From Anodontia alba (taxonomy: Eukaryota; Mollusca; Bivalvia; Lucinida; Lucinidae): a stretch of 64,000 nt of DNA. Below the pieces are notes generated by a model. It did no database searches. It worked only from the letters and a program-made list of their open reading frames with translations, and was not told where the DNA came from. The stretch is from contig OZ024823.1 of NCBI GenBank assembly GCA_964016985.1, positions 129,104,112-129,168,111 of the forward strand, given 5' to 3'. This document shows, piece by piece, positions 57,501-64,000 of this stretch (position 1 is the stretch's first letter; the number at the start of each line of letters is the position of its first letter). The translations under genes were made by a program, and so were the position numbers.

Positions 57501-60500
57501 AGCTCTTCCTGAACGTTGTTCAGGCGAGCTAAAAATATGATAAATTTGATATCTCCTGAATAAGCCAAGGTGCGTTAAAGGTTAGTTTGAGGCATTTTTT
57601 TCTTGCTGTTTGCAGCTTCTGTAAATCTAGCTCTTCATAAACCAGCATACCAAAGCTCATTGTATCAGCCCCTCTCTAATCACGGTCCACCGGAACTGGC
57701 AGTGGATGGTAACAAGGATCTCAACTGGTTCCACGGCTCCTGTACGCACACAGGTCAGGAGCTATATCCTTGGTGGGCAGTGGATTTACAACAGACTTAT
57801 CACATATCCAAGGTCAAAATCTATCACAGAAATGACGTCGTCTCGGGTAAGTTTAATTTTATTAGTGCTCCGCAAAAATGCTGGGTAAAAATTTCAGCAG
57901 ACATTTTGAAATCGTTTTCTTATTTTTCTCAGAAAATAGAGATTCACATTTGGAGACAGTTTGCATGGGATGTCAAAATCTACTTTCTAAAATAAAAGTA
58001 AAATATCATCAATTGGACATGCGCTGAATTTGCCCAGAAGTGGTAAATGTTAAAGTATGTACATATATACAGTCGACTCTCGTTATCTCGAATTCCAAGG
58101 GACTCACTGAAACACTTCGAGATATCATCATATCAGAGTTGAGAGAGTGAGGAAAACAATAAATTGAACAACCACATTGAACAAATGAATATGTAATTGG
58201 ACTCCTGGTTAGAAATATATATAAAATAATGTGGAAAAGAGGAGAAATTGCTCCTAAGGAGCAATTTCTCCTCTTTTCCACATTATTTTGTTACCTGCTG
58301 TCATAGTTTTATGTTAAAACAGGGACCAGGTTTTCACTTTGAGATAAGCGGTAATTCGAAATAAGCAAGTTCAAAATAACGAGGTTCGACTGTATGTCCC
58401 ATCAGTCAATATATTGCATTAAATTAGTTAACTTATACTTCTGCTGTAAAATCATTATTTTGTGGCCAGACTCCATAGCACAGCCAGTAGCGCTTTTGAA
58501 ATCCTAGCTTGGCAACACACCATTCATGGAGATTTATCACAAAATGTTTTCTATGGTCATTCTCCCCTTCTGCTGATTCAGAAAGGGCAGTTGTCAGTTA
58601 AAGTCCACCTCAGACAAGCTCAAACTCCTCTGATGATGGTGGGATATTATATTTATCCACAGCTGATTATGAATCTTGCCATGATTTGTGAGGGTTACTG
58701 TCCCATATTGTATCAGCCACTATTTGTTGGAGTTACTGTCCCATATTGTGTCAGCCATAATGTGTGGGAGTTACTGTCCCATATTGTGTCAGCCACGACT
58801 TGTGGGAGTTACTGTCCCATACTGTGTCAGCCATGATTTGTGGGAATTACTGTCCCATGATGTGTCAGCCATGACTTGTGGGAGTTGCTGTCCCATAATG
58901 TGTCAGTCATGATTTGTGGGAGTTACTGTCCCATAATGTGTCAGCCATGATTTGTGGGGGTTACTATCCCATAATGTGTCAGCGATGATTTGTTGGGAGT
59001 TACTGTCCATAATGGGCCAGCCAATGTCTTTCTTATCACAACTAATGATTTAGATACCTGGTTGTATCTCAGAAGTACTGGACATTAAGAGTATGAATAA
59101 TAATGAATCCTCTATACATGACATATATGATAAGAAATTTTATTTAACCTTCACTACACTGGGCCAATTTTGCAGATGACAAATTGGTGATATTTTTCTT
59201 TTTTTTTTTCCAGAAAACAGGTTTAATATAACATTTCATTATTATGCAAATTGTCATCATTAAAATAGGATTTGACATTTCATGACAACTGTCTCCAATG
59301 GAAAAATTTTGATTGAAATGGCAAAACCCAATTTTTGTTGGGAAAACAAGAAATCAATGTGTTGTCTGCAAAAAATTTTACCCAGAGTACTAAGTGTTAA
59401 AAAAGACAGCTTGACAGATATGTAACAGTTAAAGTAAGTTCTTTCATGTTTTTGACCATATGGCATATGCTGATGTATATTCCTATCAATCAATCAAGAA
59501 GATTTTTAATGCTACCAGGCACCAGAGGCACATAGAAGCAGTGCCATGCATTACGAAAACATGCCTATTCAAATATACTGAAAATTTTACGACAAAAAAT
59601 GAAAATTTTCAGATAAAAAATTCTGATAATTTTCATATTTCTGCTCAAAACATAGATTATGGGTACTAGTTAGAACCGCCTCGACGAGGCGGTTCTAACG
59701 AGTACTCACAATCTAAGTTTTTGAGCAGAAATAAGAAAAATAATGTATACCCCTATAAACCCCAGTTTTACTATATAAAAGTGGGGTTTAAGGGGGTCAA
59801 AATTATATAGGCATGTTTTCGTGATGTATATTCCTCTTGTAACAGTGGCCTTTTATACCCCACCAAAGGATAGTGGTGGGGTATTATGGTTTCACGTTGG
59901 TGCCCGTCTGTCTGTTTGTCCATCTGTCCTATGTTAGTTTCAAGACGATAACTTGAGTAAATATCAATGGATTTTCACTTAAGTTGCTATATGCATTAAT
60001 ATTGTGTAGATCTGGTTTGGGATTGCTACTGGATGATTTTCGTCAATTTTTGACAGTTAGCTGCCCGCGAAATATACATATTTTCGTTTCAGGACAATAA
60101 TTTGAGTGAATCTCTATGGATTTTCACCAAACTTGATATGTAAATTGATATTGTGATCTGGTTTGGAATTGCTTATAGCCAAATTTTGTCAAATTTTAAT
60201 ACAGTTTTCTGTCTGCAACATGATAATGGTGGAGTATTATTGTTTTGTGCTTTTATTTCCATTTTAGATCAGAGGACTGTTCATCTGAAAATTCTCGTCA
60301 GCAATTCCAATGCAACACAACTTGTAAGGGATTCTTCACAGTTTACTCTCTGTGGTCAGTATATCGGCCGTTCTGGTGATGGCAGCATTGCAACAATAAA
60401 GTGCCCTGTTGGTGTGACTGGCCGTTGGATCAGAATTCAAGAAGACTACCCTACATTAGAATATTTACATATGTGCGAAGTTGAAGTGTTTGGTTTCTAA
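48031..60500 (+). CDS. Secreted Ly6/uPAR-fucolectin fusion protein, 7 exons
   Basis: Exons 48031-48058, 48262-48310, 50680-50765, 53611-53682, 54635-54749, 57616-57846 and 60268-60500 give about 270 residues. Order: signal peptide with core CAFIVLITATLA (about 10-22); a Ly6/uPAR three-finger domain (about 30-116) starting CFSC and ending with the family signature CC-x4-CN; then a fucolectin/tachylectin-4/pentraxin-type F5/8C-like domain (about 117-270) with NLALHKPA, AVDGN, SCTHTG, PWWAVDL and a final LHMCEVEVFGF. Exons 3 to 7 fit phase exactly. Exon 2 (49 nt) ends in phase 2 where exon 3 needs phase 1; one A fewer in the five-A run 48300-48304 would restore frame. Likely a secreted or surface carbohydrate-recognition protein (inference). 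No GPI signal follows the Ly6 part. Neither domain identity suggests a toxin. No name is assigned. Confidence 0.8.
48262..48310 (+). CDS. Ly6-fucolectin exon 2: signal-peptide core
   Basis: Between tttgtatatag and a strong gtgagt donor. With exon 1 it encodes R-ACAFIVLITATLA-K, with an Ala-x-x-Ala-like cleavage region. As written its end phase does not match exon 3; see the five-A run at 48300-48304. Confidence 0.6.
48340..48575. mobile_element. Family I MITE, intron 2 of Ly6-lectin gene
   Basis: tttacaataagtatctggac start, centre caatgcagaccctgatcagacgcc / ggcatctgatttgggtctacactg. Confidence 0.7.
48737..49438. repeat. Long inverted repeat with two inner elements
   Basis: Left arm 48737-48868 and right arm 49299-49438 are near-complementary (caaggatctaacataacccc / ggggttttgttagatccttg; acatgtatacccttatctgg / ccagataagggtatacatgt). 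Between them lie a family G hairpin (48908-49012), a family I-like remnant and poly(A) at 49150-49187. Confidence 0.8.
49692..49731. repeat. (TG)n microsatellite
   Basis: About 20 TG units in intron 2 of the Ly6-lectin gene. Confidence 0.97.
49740..50679. other. Intron 2 of Ly6-lectin gene, right part
   Basis: Mostly unique sequence to about 50400, then a family I MITE at about 50404-50630 (tatttaaccagaatgttggg ... gggtctagactgtttgccac). No exon needed by phase was identified here, though a short exon between 48310 and 50680 is one way to explain the frame mismatch. Confidence 0.45.
50680..50765 (+). CDS. Ly6-fucolectin exon 3: start of Ly6 domain
   Basis: 86 nt between ttcttgtag and gtacgt. 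It encodes LDGPVCFSCPNLESPEEC and then a TCEASQ end, with four cysteines in the C-x2-C...C...C pattern that opens Ly6/uPAR domains. Confidence 0.82.
50766..51474. other. Intron 3 of Ly6-lectin gene, left part
   Basis: AT-rich, no recognised repeat apart from a short ttta run near 50910. No coding evidence. Confidence 0.5.
51477..52817 (-). mobile_element. mariner transposon, inactivated, TA-flanked
   Basis: Imperfect terminal inverted repeats (CGAGGGTCSTGCAAAAAGTT at both ends), flanked by TA at 51475-51476 and 52818-52819, bound a 1341-bp element, the standard mariner size. It lies antisense in intron 3 of the Ly6-lectin gene. Confidence 0.93.
51550..52608 (-). pseudogene. mariner transposase, broken
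   Basis: A single frame of about 352 codons starts MDQKIEIRSYI, with N-terminal helix-turn-helix region and GRPKTSVTK linker, then TGDETWVH, YSPDLSPCDFFL and a C-terminal REYFEGL. In the DD34D arrangement the first Asp is about residue 159 and the third 289. The second catalytic position (254) is Gly (HGN, codon at 51847-51849). A TGA at 52267-52269 (codon 114) interrupts the frame just before the WVPHLLT motif; an Arg CGA to TGA change is the simplest reading (inference). It cannot make an active enzyme. Confidence 0.93.
52974..53585. mobile_element. Family J MITE copy 3 and family F' foldback
   Basis: 52974-53245: cattacgaaaacacgcctat ... ggtatgttttcg with core tgggtactcgtttgaaccgc. 53340-53585: F' arms catttcacgtgaatcg / cgattcacatgaaatg. 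Confidence 0.8.
53611..53682 (+). CDS. Ly6-fucolectin exon 4: middle of Ly6 domain
   Basis: 72 nt between ggatcggcag and gtaagt, phase 0 to 0. It encodes ACSVQQVIGIHG then YYWSGCEELN, two cysteines and the central beta strands. A (TG)n tract starts 13 nt inside the next intron. Confidence 0.8.
53696..53735. repeat. (TG)n microsatellite beside a splice donor
   Basis: About 20 TG units beginning 13 nt after the exon 4 donor at 53683. Confidence 0.97.
53833..54103. mobile_element. Family C foldback MITE copy 5 with duplicated hairpin
   Basis: gggcccagttgttcaaagct ... gctttgaacaaccggaccc; the aatattttttgctgaaaaaatgtg hairpin occurs twice in series. Confidence 0.88.
54477..54602. repeat. (TG)n and (ATT)n microsatellites
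   Basis: TG about 54477-54533 and ATT about 54579-54602, just upstream of exon 5. Confidence 0.95.
54635..54749 (+). CDS. Ly6-fucolectin exon 5: end of Ly6 domain
   Basis: 115 nt between tttcttaaag and gtaaga, phase 0 to 1. It ends RCLYCCTTNLCNNNCS, containing the canonical CC-x4-C-N signature that closes Ly6/uPAR folds. The extra Cys pair brings the domain to 12 cysteines. Confidence 0.85.
55215..55860. repeat. Family I and family F remnants, intron 5 of Ly6-lectin gene
   Basis: 55215-55430: tatttaccgtaagtattcag ... tatttagggtaaatacgtaa. 55660-55860: agcatgttgggtaaaattta with duplicated tttctagatgttttt-gcaatttgtctt. Confidence 0.6.
55874..57530 (+). mobile_element. Family L tandem-repeat element, ~313-bp units, AGCTCGCCTG ends
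   Basis: Ends agctcgcctg (55874) and caggcgagct (57530). Units carry agtctgtgaccttgaccttg, ggtggtggggattggtactg, gatgaatcaaat and ccaaataggaactaaatcca. The right end has gacgccgacgccaacgcc and hairpin cctgaacgttgttcagg. A G-run lies at about 55953-55985. Same ends as 30968-33175 but different unit length. Confidence 0.82.
57616..57846 (+). CDS. Ly6-fucolectin exon 6: first half of fucolectin domain
   Basis: 231 nt between gctgtttgcag and gtaagt, phase 1 to 1. It contains NLALHKPAYQSS, LAVDGNKDLNWF, SCTHTGQE, YPWWAVDL and KIYHRND, landmarks of the eel-fucolectin fold. His of SCTH and Arg of HRND are spaced as in the fucose-binding H-x26-R-x-D motif. Confidence 0.9.
57872..58055. repeat. Family F copy
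   Basis: aaatgctgggtaaaaatttc, ttatttttctcagaaaatag, tgaatttgcccagaagtggt. Begins 25 nt after the exon 6 donor. Confidence 0.7.
58070..58392. mobile_element. Family E TA-flanked MITE copy 6
   Basis: cagtcgactctcgttatctc ... aataacgaggttcgactg, TA on both sides; perfect inner hairpin aggagaaattgctcctaaggagcaatttctcct. Confidence 0.9.
58462..58605 (+). mobile_element. SINE family H fragment
   Basis: tggagatttatcacaaaatg, tctatggtcattctcccctt, ctgattcagaaagggcagtt; 3' part missing. Confidence 0.65.
58688..59030. repeat. 38-bp minisatellite, nine units
   Basis: ttactgtcccatattgtgtc agccatgatttgtgggag-type unit at about 58694, 58733, 58771, 58809, 58847, 58885, 58923, 58961 and 59000. Because 38 is not a multiple of 3, the open frames through it shift and are not coding. 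Confidence 0.92.
59145..59400. repeat. Family F copy
   Basis: cactgggccaattttgcag, ccagaaaacaggtttaatat, aatttttgttgggaaaacaag. Confidence 0.6.
59549..59826. mobile_element. Family J foldback MITE copy 4
   Basis: cattacgaaaacatgcctat ... ataggcatgttttcgtgatg; core gaaccgcctcgacgaggcgg; hairpin ccccagttttactatataaaagtgggg. Confidence 0.9.
59854..60240 (+). mobile_element. Family M tandem-repeat element, copy 2
   Basis: tataccccaccaaaggatag...ggtggggtatta start, gtctgtctgtttgtcc, two ~170-bp units (aacttgagtaaatatcaatgg, tttttgacagttagctgcc), end tggtggagtattat. Ends about 27 bp before exon 7. Confidence 0.75.
60268..60500 (+). CDS. Ly6-fucolectin exon 7: second half of fucolectin domain
   Basis: From ttccattttag to TAA at 60498-60500, phase 1 in. 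It encodes RTVHLKILVSNS, LCGQYIGRSG, GRWIRIQEDYP and the terminal LHMCEVEVFGF strand typical of fucolectins. The right end of a tandem-repeat element lies about 27 nt upstream of the acceptor. Confidence 0.9.
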
Positions 60501-61532
60501 TAATAGACATACGAGTCACTTAACCCTAAACCTTTTCATCTCTAAGTAGCTGAAGTGGACTCTTCCATCCTTGAATTTAAACATGCCACTGCTGTAAACA
60601 GGGGTGTTGGTCTAAACTCAAAAAAACATGGCAAACAGTATAGAATTATAGATCCAGATGAGACAGCTCGTTATGATCCATGATCATCAGGATCTATGCT
60701 GTTTGCACAGGTATCAGTTTTGGTCTGCCATGCTGAAAGCATTCAAGTGTTGATCACAAATGCAGCAGAAAATATGTTGAACTATAAAAAAAAATTCAGA
60801 GAAAATAAAAATTGACGTTACATGTGAATTGTCTGTCGAACATACAATTCACATGAAATGTCAAGCTTTACTTTCTCTGATATATATTTTTAAAAAATTG
60901 AAAAGATTTTTCAATGCTTTAACCCTTAAAATGCCAAGAAAACCTGCATCTGAAAATGTCGTCTGTTTAGGTAGTCAGCTGAATACTCTTTCAAACTTTT
61001 CAAGCCTATTTTTGCATAAAAGCAAACAGTATGGACCCTGATCAGATTGCTCCTAGAGGATCTGCGGCCACACTGTTTGCAACGATGACTTTTAAATTTA
61101 AATCACAAGCATATGACAAAGCAGACGACAATTGTTGTGATTGGCAGTTTAAGAGTTAAGGGTTAATACATATTCAAACAGCGAACGGTCCAGCTCAGCC
61201 TGTCCAACCACAGTTTAATCATGACCATGATAGAGGATTCCTGTACATGAACAGTACAGATCCTGATCATACTGCACACATCCAGACTGTTCAAGGCCCA
61301 TGTCTCACATATTTTGAAGGACCTTTTGCATGATGTGGCTCACATGGTAAATTTCATCTAAGAGCTTTGTAAAGGTTTTTTTTTTCTTCTGACTGTTTAA
61401 ATATTAGCACTCTCTCAGCAAATTAAGCAGACAAGAAATTGATATTTTTCTGATTTTCTGCAGAAAAGATTTGAACATTACCCTGGTCCTGTGAACTTGG
61501 ATATGTTATGTCTTTGTAAACTGTGTAGATCA
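60501..61532. other. Downstream of Ly6-lectin gene: 3' UTR and repeats
   Basis: A family I/D-like hairpin at about 60630-60720, family F' at about 60735-60900 and family K copy 3 at 60919-61158 (aacccttaaaatgccaag ... ggcagtttaagagttaa). The poly(A) site could not be fixed; AATAAA occurs inside F' (about 60804). Confidence 0.55.
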
Positions 61533-61940
61533 GGGCCCGGTTGTTCAAAGCATCGTTAGCTTAACAAGCTCGTTAAGGGTCATTTCGTTAACTGTTTTAG
61601 CGGATTCAAGATACAATATTCTGATATTTTTTGCTGAAAAAATGTGAGTAGCTTTTGCACTGCAAAAGCTACTCACATTTTTTCAGCAAAAAATTGCAGC
61701 ATATTTGCGTATCACTTGATGTAAATTTTAACGAATCGTTAACTAACGATATCGTTAGCTTTGAACAACTGGGCCCAGTTTGCTTATGAAAAGCTTTTGC
61801 AAGCAGTGTAGATCCGGGTCAAGCCAACTGATCTAAATCTGCAGTTTGTCATTTAATAAGTGAATTTGTACCAACAACCGGGATCAAGCAGACAATTAGA
61901 AGTTGGTGTGACATCTTAATTTGTTCAAAATGACAAGGGT
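61490..61940 (-). mobile_element. Family B reverse copy split by family C copy 6
   Basis: B parts: tctttgtaaactgtgtagatca before 61533 and agcagtgtagatccgggtca ... gacaagggttaa after 61776. The insert 61533-61776 has gggcccggttgttcaaagc / gctttgaacaactgggccc and hairpin gtagcttttgcactgcaaaagctac. Confidence 0.8.
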
Positions 61941-62500
61941 TAAGAGGCAATTTCACATGAAATGTTGAACCCCATTTTCTGATCTCTTGGTCTCATAGTT
62001 CCTATCCCCTTAAGCAGCTCCACATAAACATTTCTCTTATTATTGTTTCACTTGTGTTGTATGTACTCATTACAAGAGCTTCACCAAGGTGCTACTAATT
62101 AGTACCCACAACAACTATTTTTGCGGAGAAATGTCAGTAGGTTTTGGTTGAAAAAGTGCGTTTGCTGAAGTTTTGTTATGCTGGAAAGAAATGTCCAGTT
62201 ATTTGATTGGTTAACAAGCCAAAGATATATCCTAGCTACCAGTGTCCCCTCTAAAGCTTTGATGGCTTCCATTTTTGTTTTTCACTGTATCAATAAATAA
62301 CCAAACCAAATACTCCGCACATTTTTGTCTTTTATTATATTTTAATTTCAATTTAATGTAACTTCCACAACTTTTACCTGTCTGTCTGTATTTTGGAATA
62401 AACCTTGAACTGCTACCAAGTCCTAAAAAAAGGATCTTAGTTTGTGTTTTCAGTCAGTTCTTCCATGCTTATTGCAGTACAAGCCTTAGAAACCTGATGT
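61941..62500. other. Family A remnant and unique 3' flanking sequence
   Basis: An A remnant at about 62035-62150 (tgtatgtactcattacaaga / tactaattagtacccacaac). AATAAA-like signals at about 62290 and 62394 could end the Ly6-lectin transcript, but nothing confirms this. Confidence 0.4.
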
Positions 62501-62800
62501 TTGATTGTGTTGAGGTTTTACGGCCCAGTCAACCCAATGAGGTCATGTCGAGCACGATCAGTTTACCTAACCACTCGTTTACTGGGCAGGCTTAGTTCTT
62601 AAGCGGTTAACTAGTATTGTGCACATTCTTTCGCCAGAAACTGACAACTGCCCTTCTTGAATCAGCGGAAGGGAGAGAATGACCGTAGAAAATATTTCAT
62701 GATCAATCACCACGAAAGAATGTTGCCGACCTCGGTGGGGGTTGAACCCGCGACCTCCTGGTCTCCAGTCGGACGGCGCATCCAACTGAGCCACCGAGGA
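62501..62800 (-). mobile_element. SINE family H, minus strand, full length
   Basis: Reverse of 4021-4300: ttgaggttttacggcccagt ... gggggttgaacccgcgacct ... ccaactgagccaccgagg. B-box and A-box both intact. Confidence 0.9.
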
Positions 62801-63702
62801 TACAGTGTCTCGTATTAACTACAGGAACTTCTATAAAACATAGTAATAATGATATTAAAAACTAACCAGACACCCTGCTATTAGAAATAGACTAGTCCAA
62901 AGAGTTGTGGTAGAAAAGTCCACTCATGTTAATGGGTTAGATAATAAGGTTATACAATTAAATACCAGCTATATTGCACTTTAAGTTATAACAACACATC
63001 ACAAGGTATGTTGACTGCAAGAAAAAGGCCCTTATGACATATAATGGCTAAAAAGGTCAGTTCAACTTGTTCATTTGTGAAGTCTGATTAAGGTCTTCTG
63101 TGCCTAGTTACAGTATCAATGACAATGGTTGACTATCTTGATGAATAGAAAAAGCCGTGACTGACTTTAAAAATGTTCAGACTGATCTGTTTGTATATGG
63201 CCTTAAGGCTACCGCATACACTTAGTAGATTATCTGCCACTGTGTTTCTGACTTTCCTGTTTGCTCTCGAGGACATCAATCCCTTCTGAAATGGGATCTA
63301 CTCTAAAAGGAAAGAATGTGCTCCCAATGGGAGCAAATTCTTTCCTTTTAGAGTAGAACCCTTTTCAGAAGGGAGGCAAAACCAAATCTGAAAAAACTGA
63401 CTCACATGATAGTGCACTGATTCCCATTATGGGCCCTTTTCTTGTAATGCCCATCATATGAGCCTTTGGACATGTGTCCTGCGAAGATTCAGATCGGCCT
63501 GCTGATTTGCGCAGTCTGATCAGAATCTTTACTGGGCATATTTTGGATAACCAAGGAATCAAAGTTCTTAAAGTGCACATCAAAGACTCTGATCTGACTG
63601 CCCAGATCACTCTGATCTGACTGCCCAGATCTGCAGGAAGATTTGAGTCTTCACTGGGCGCAGATGAAAGAAGGTATGTCTTCTCATATTGCTCATATTT
63701 AT
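62801..63702. other. Spacer 3' of JKAMP: repeats, JKAMP 3' UTR expected here
   Basis: Perfect family G hairpin at 63276-63382 (ccttctgaaatgggatctac / ttttagagtagaacccttttcagaagg). Then cagatcggcctgctga / gcagtctgatcag pairs and a short duplication of cactctgatctgactgccca-like sequence at about 63580-63625. Confidence 0.6.
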
Positions 63703-63921
63703 TTAATCCACTTTATCTAAATGTTCTGGGTCAGTAAAATTAGCTGTCATGATGTAGAAGATCACGGGAAAGAACACCAAAACTATGAGTGGTACATGGA
63801 AAGCAGGCTCTGTGAGTTCAGTAAGGGAGATAATTCCATAAGCATGAAGAATCCAATGTCCAATGATAATTGTTAAATTTCTTGAGTTGCAGAAAGTTTC
63901 TTTCAACAGATCTTTGAAGTC
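63703..63921 (-). CDS. JKAMP: JKAMP (JNK1/MAPK8-associated membrane protein), last coding exon
   Basis: On the minus strand an acceptor ctatttcag (63930-63922) precedes 73 codons ending in TAA. GHWILHAYGIISL followed by hydrophobic FHVPLIVLVFFPVIFYIM and TANFTDPEHL aligns with the C-terminal two membrane segments and tail of JKAMP (human SHWLLHAYGIIS ... LFYLFTAKFTEP). JKAMP is a multi-pass ER membrane protein that binds JNK1 and helps recruit proteasomes and ERAD components. Upstream exons lie beyond the right edge. On the minus strand AATAAA overlaps the last base of the stop codon (63703-63698), too close to be the likely poly(A) signal. The gene is convergent with the Ly6-lectin gene. Confidence 0.88.
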   Translation of the reverse strand, partial: DFKDLLKETFCNSRNLTIIIGHWILHAYGIISLTELTEPAFHVPLIVLVFFPVIFYIMTANFTDPEHLDKVD

Positions 63922-63939
63922 CTGAAATAGAACAAGAAA

Positions 63940-64000
63940 CACTTAGCTCACTGGTAAAAATTTCAGCAGACACAATTCTGAAATATTTTTTTCTTATTTT
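63940..64000. repeat. Family F start, cut by window edge
   Basis: agctcactggtaaaaatttcagcagacac ... tttttcttatttt matches the left end of family F; it lies inside the JKAMP intron. Confidence 0.55.

Noticed and set aside
58462..58912. Open frames of 124 and 74 codons with repeating CPILCQP/CPIVSA-like peptide
   Set aside because: They run through the 38-bp minisatellite; the repeat length shifts frame each unit and no splice or start context supports a gene.
63698..63703. Poly(A) signal of JKAMP
   Set aside because: AATAAA overlaps the stop codon, leaving almost no 3' UTR; a more distal signal is likelier.

Overview
The window is AT-rich eukaryotic DNA with GT-AG introns, long repeat-filled non-coding stretches, tRNA-derived SINEs, many TA-flanked or palindromic miniature elements, and elements with short inverted ends around long-period tandem repeats. 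Gene content and repeat style point to a bivalve mollusc, possibly a venerid-like heterodont clam. That identification is inference; no diagnostic marker gene is present.

Three protein-coding genes can be supported. (1) 2597-28611, plus strand: thirteen phase-compatible exons of an APLF orthologue (aprataxin and PNK-like factor, a DNA double-strand-break repair scaffold and histone chaperone). They encode most of an FHA domain, a Ku-binding motif, an unusually long charged linker, two PBZ poly(ADP-ribose)-binding zinc fingers and an acidic C-terminal tail. Only the extreme N-terminus lies off the left edge or is unrecognised. (2) 48031-60500, plus strand: seven exons of a secreted protein with a signal peptide, a Ly6/uPAR three-finger domain and a fucolectin-type (F5/8C-like) lectin domain. 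One apparent single-base frame disruption lies in an A-run just after the signal peptide. (3) 63703-63921, minus strand: the last coding exon of JKAMP (JNK1-associated membrane protein, an ER multi-pass protein linked to ER-associated degradation), running off the right edge and convergent with gene 2.

Layout: 1-2.6 kb is repeats upstream of the first visible APLF exon; 2.6-28.6 kb is APLF with repeat-laden introns; 28.6-48.0 kb is intergenic and almost wholly repeats; 48.0-60.5 kb is the Ly6-fucolectin gene, with a dead mariner antisense in its third intron; 60.5-63.7 kb is repeats, then JKAMP. The three genes have no evident shared pathway: APLF is nuclear, the Ly6-lectin is secreted, JKAMP is in the ER membrane.

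The repeats are the other striking content. At least a dozen short non-autonomous families recur. Several with unrelated ends carry one of two shared hairpin cores (CAAACAGTGYAGAYCCAGATCAG-like and GTGGGTACTCRTTAGAA-like), suggesting modular exchange of hairpin cassettes. Family letters A-Q used below are my own labels.
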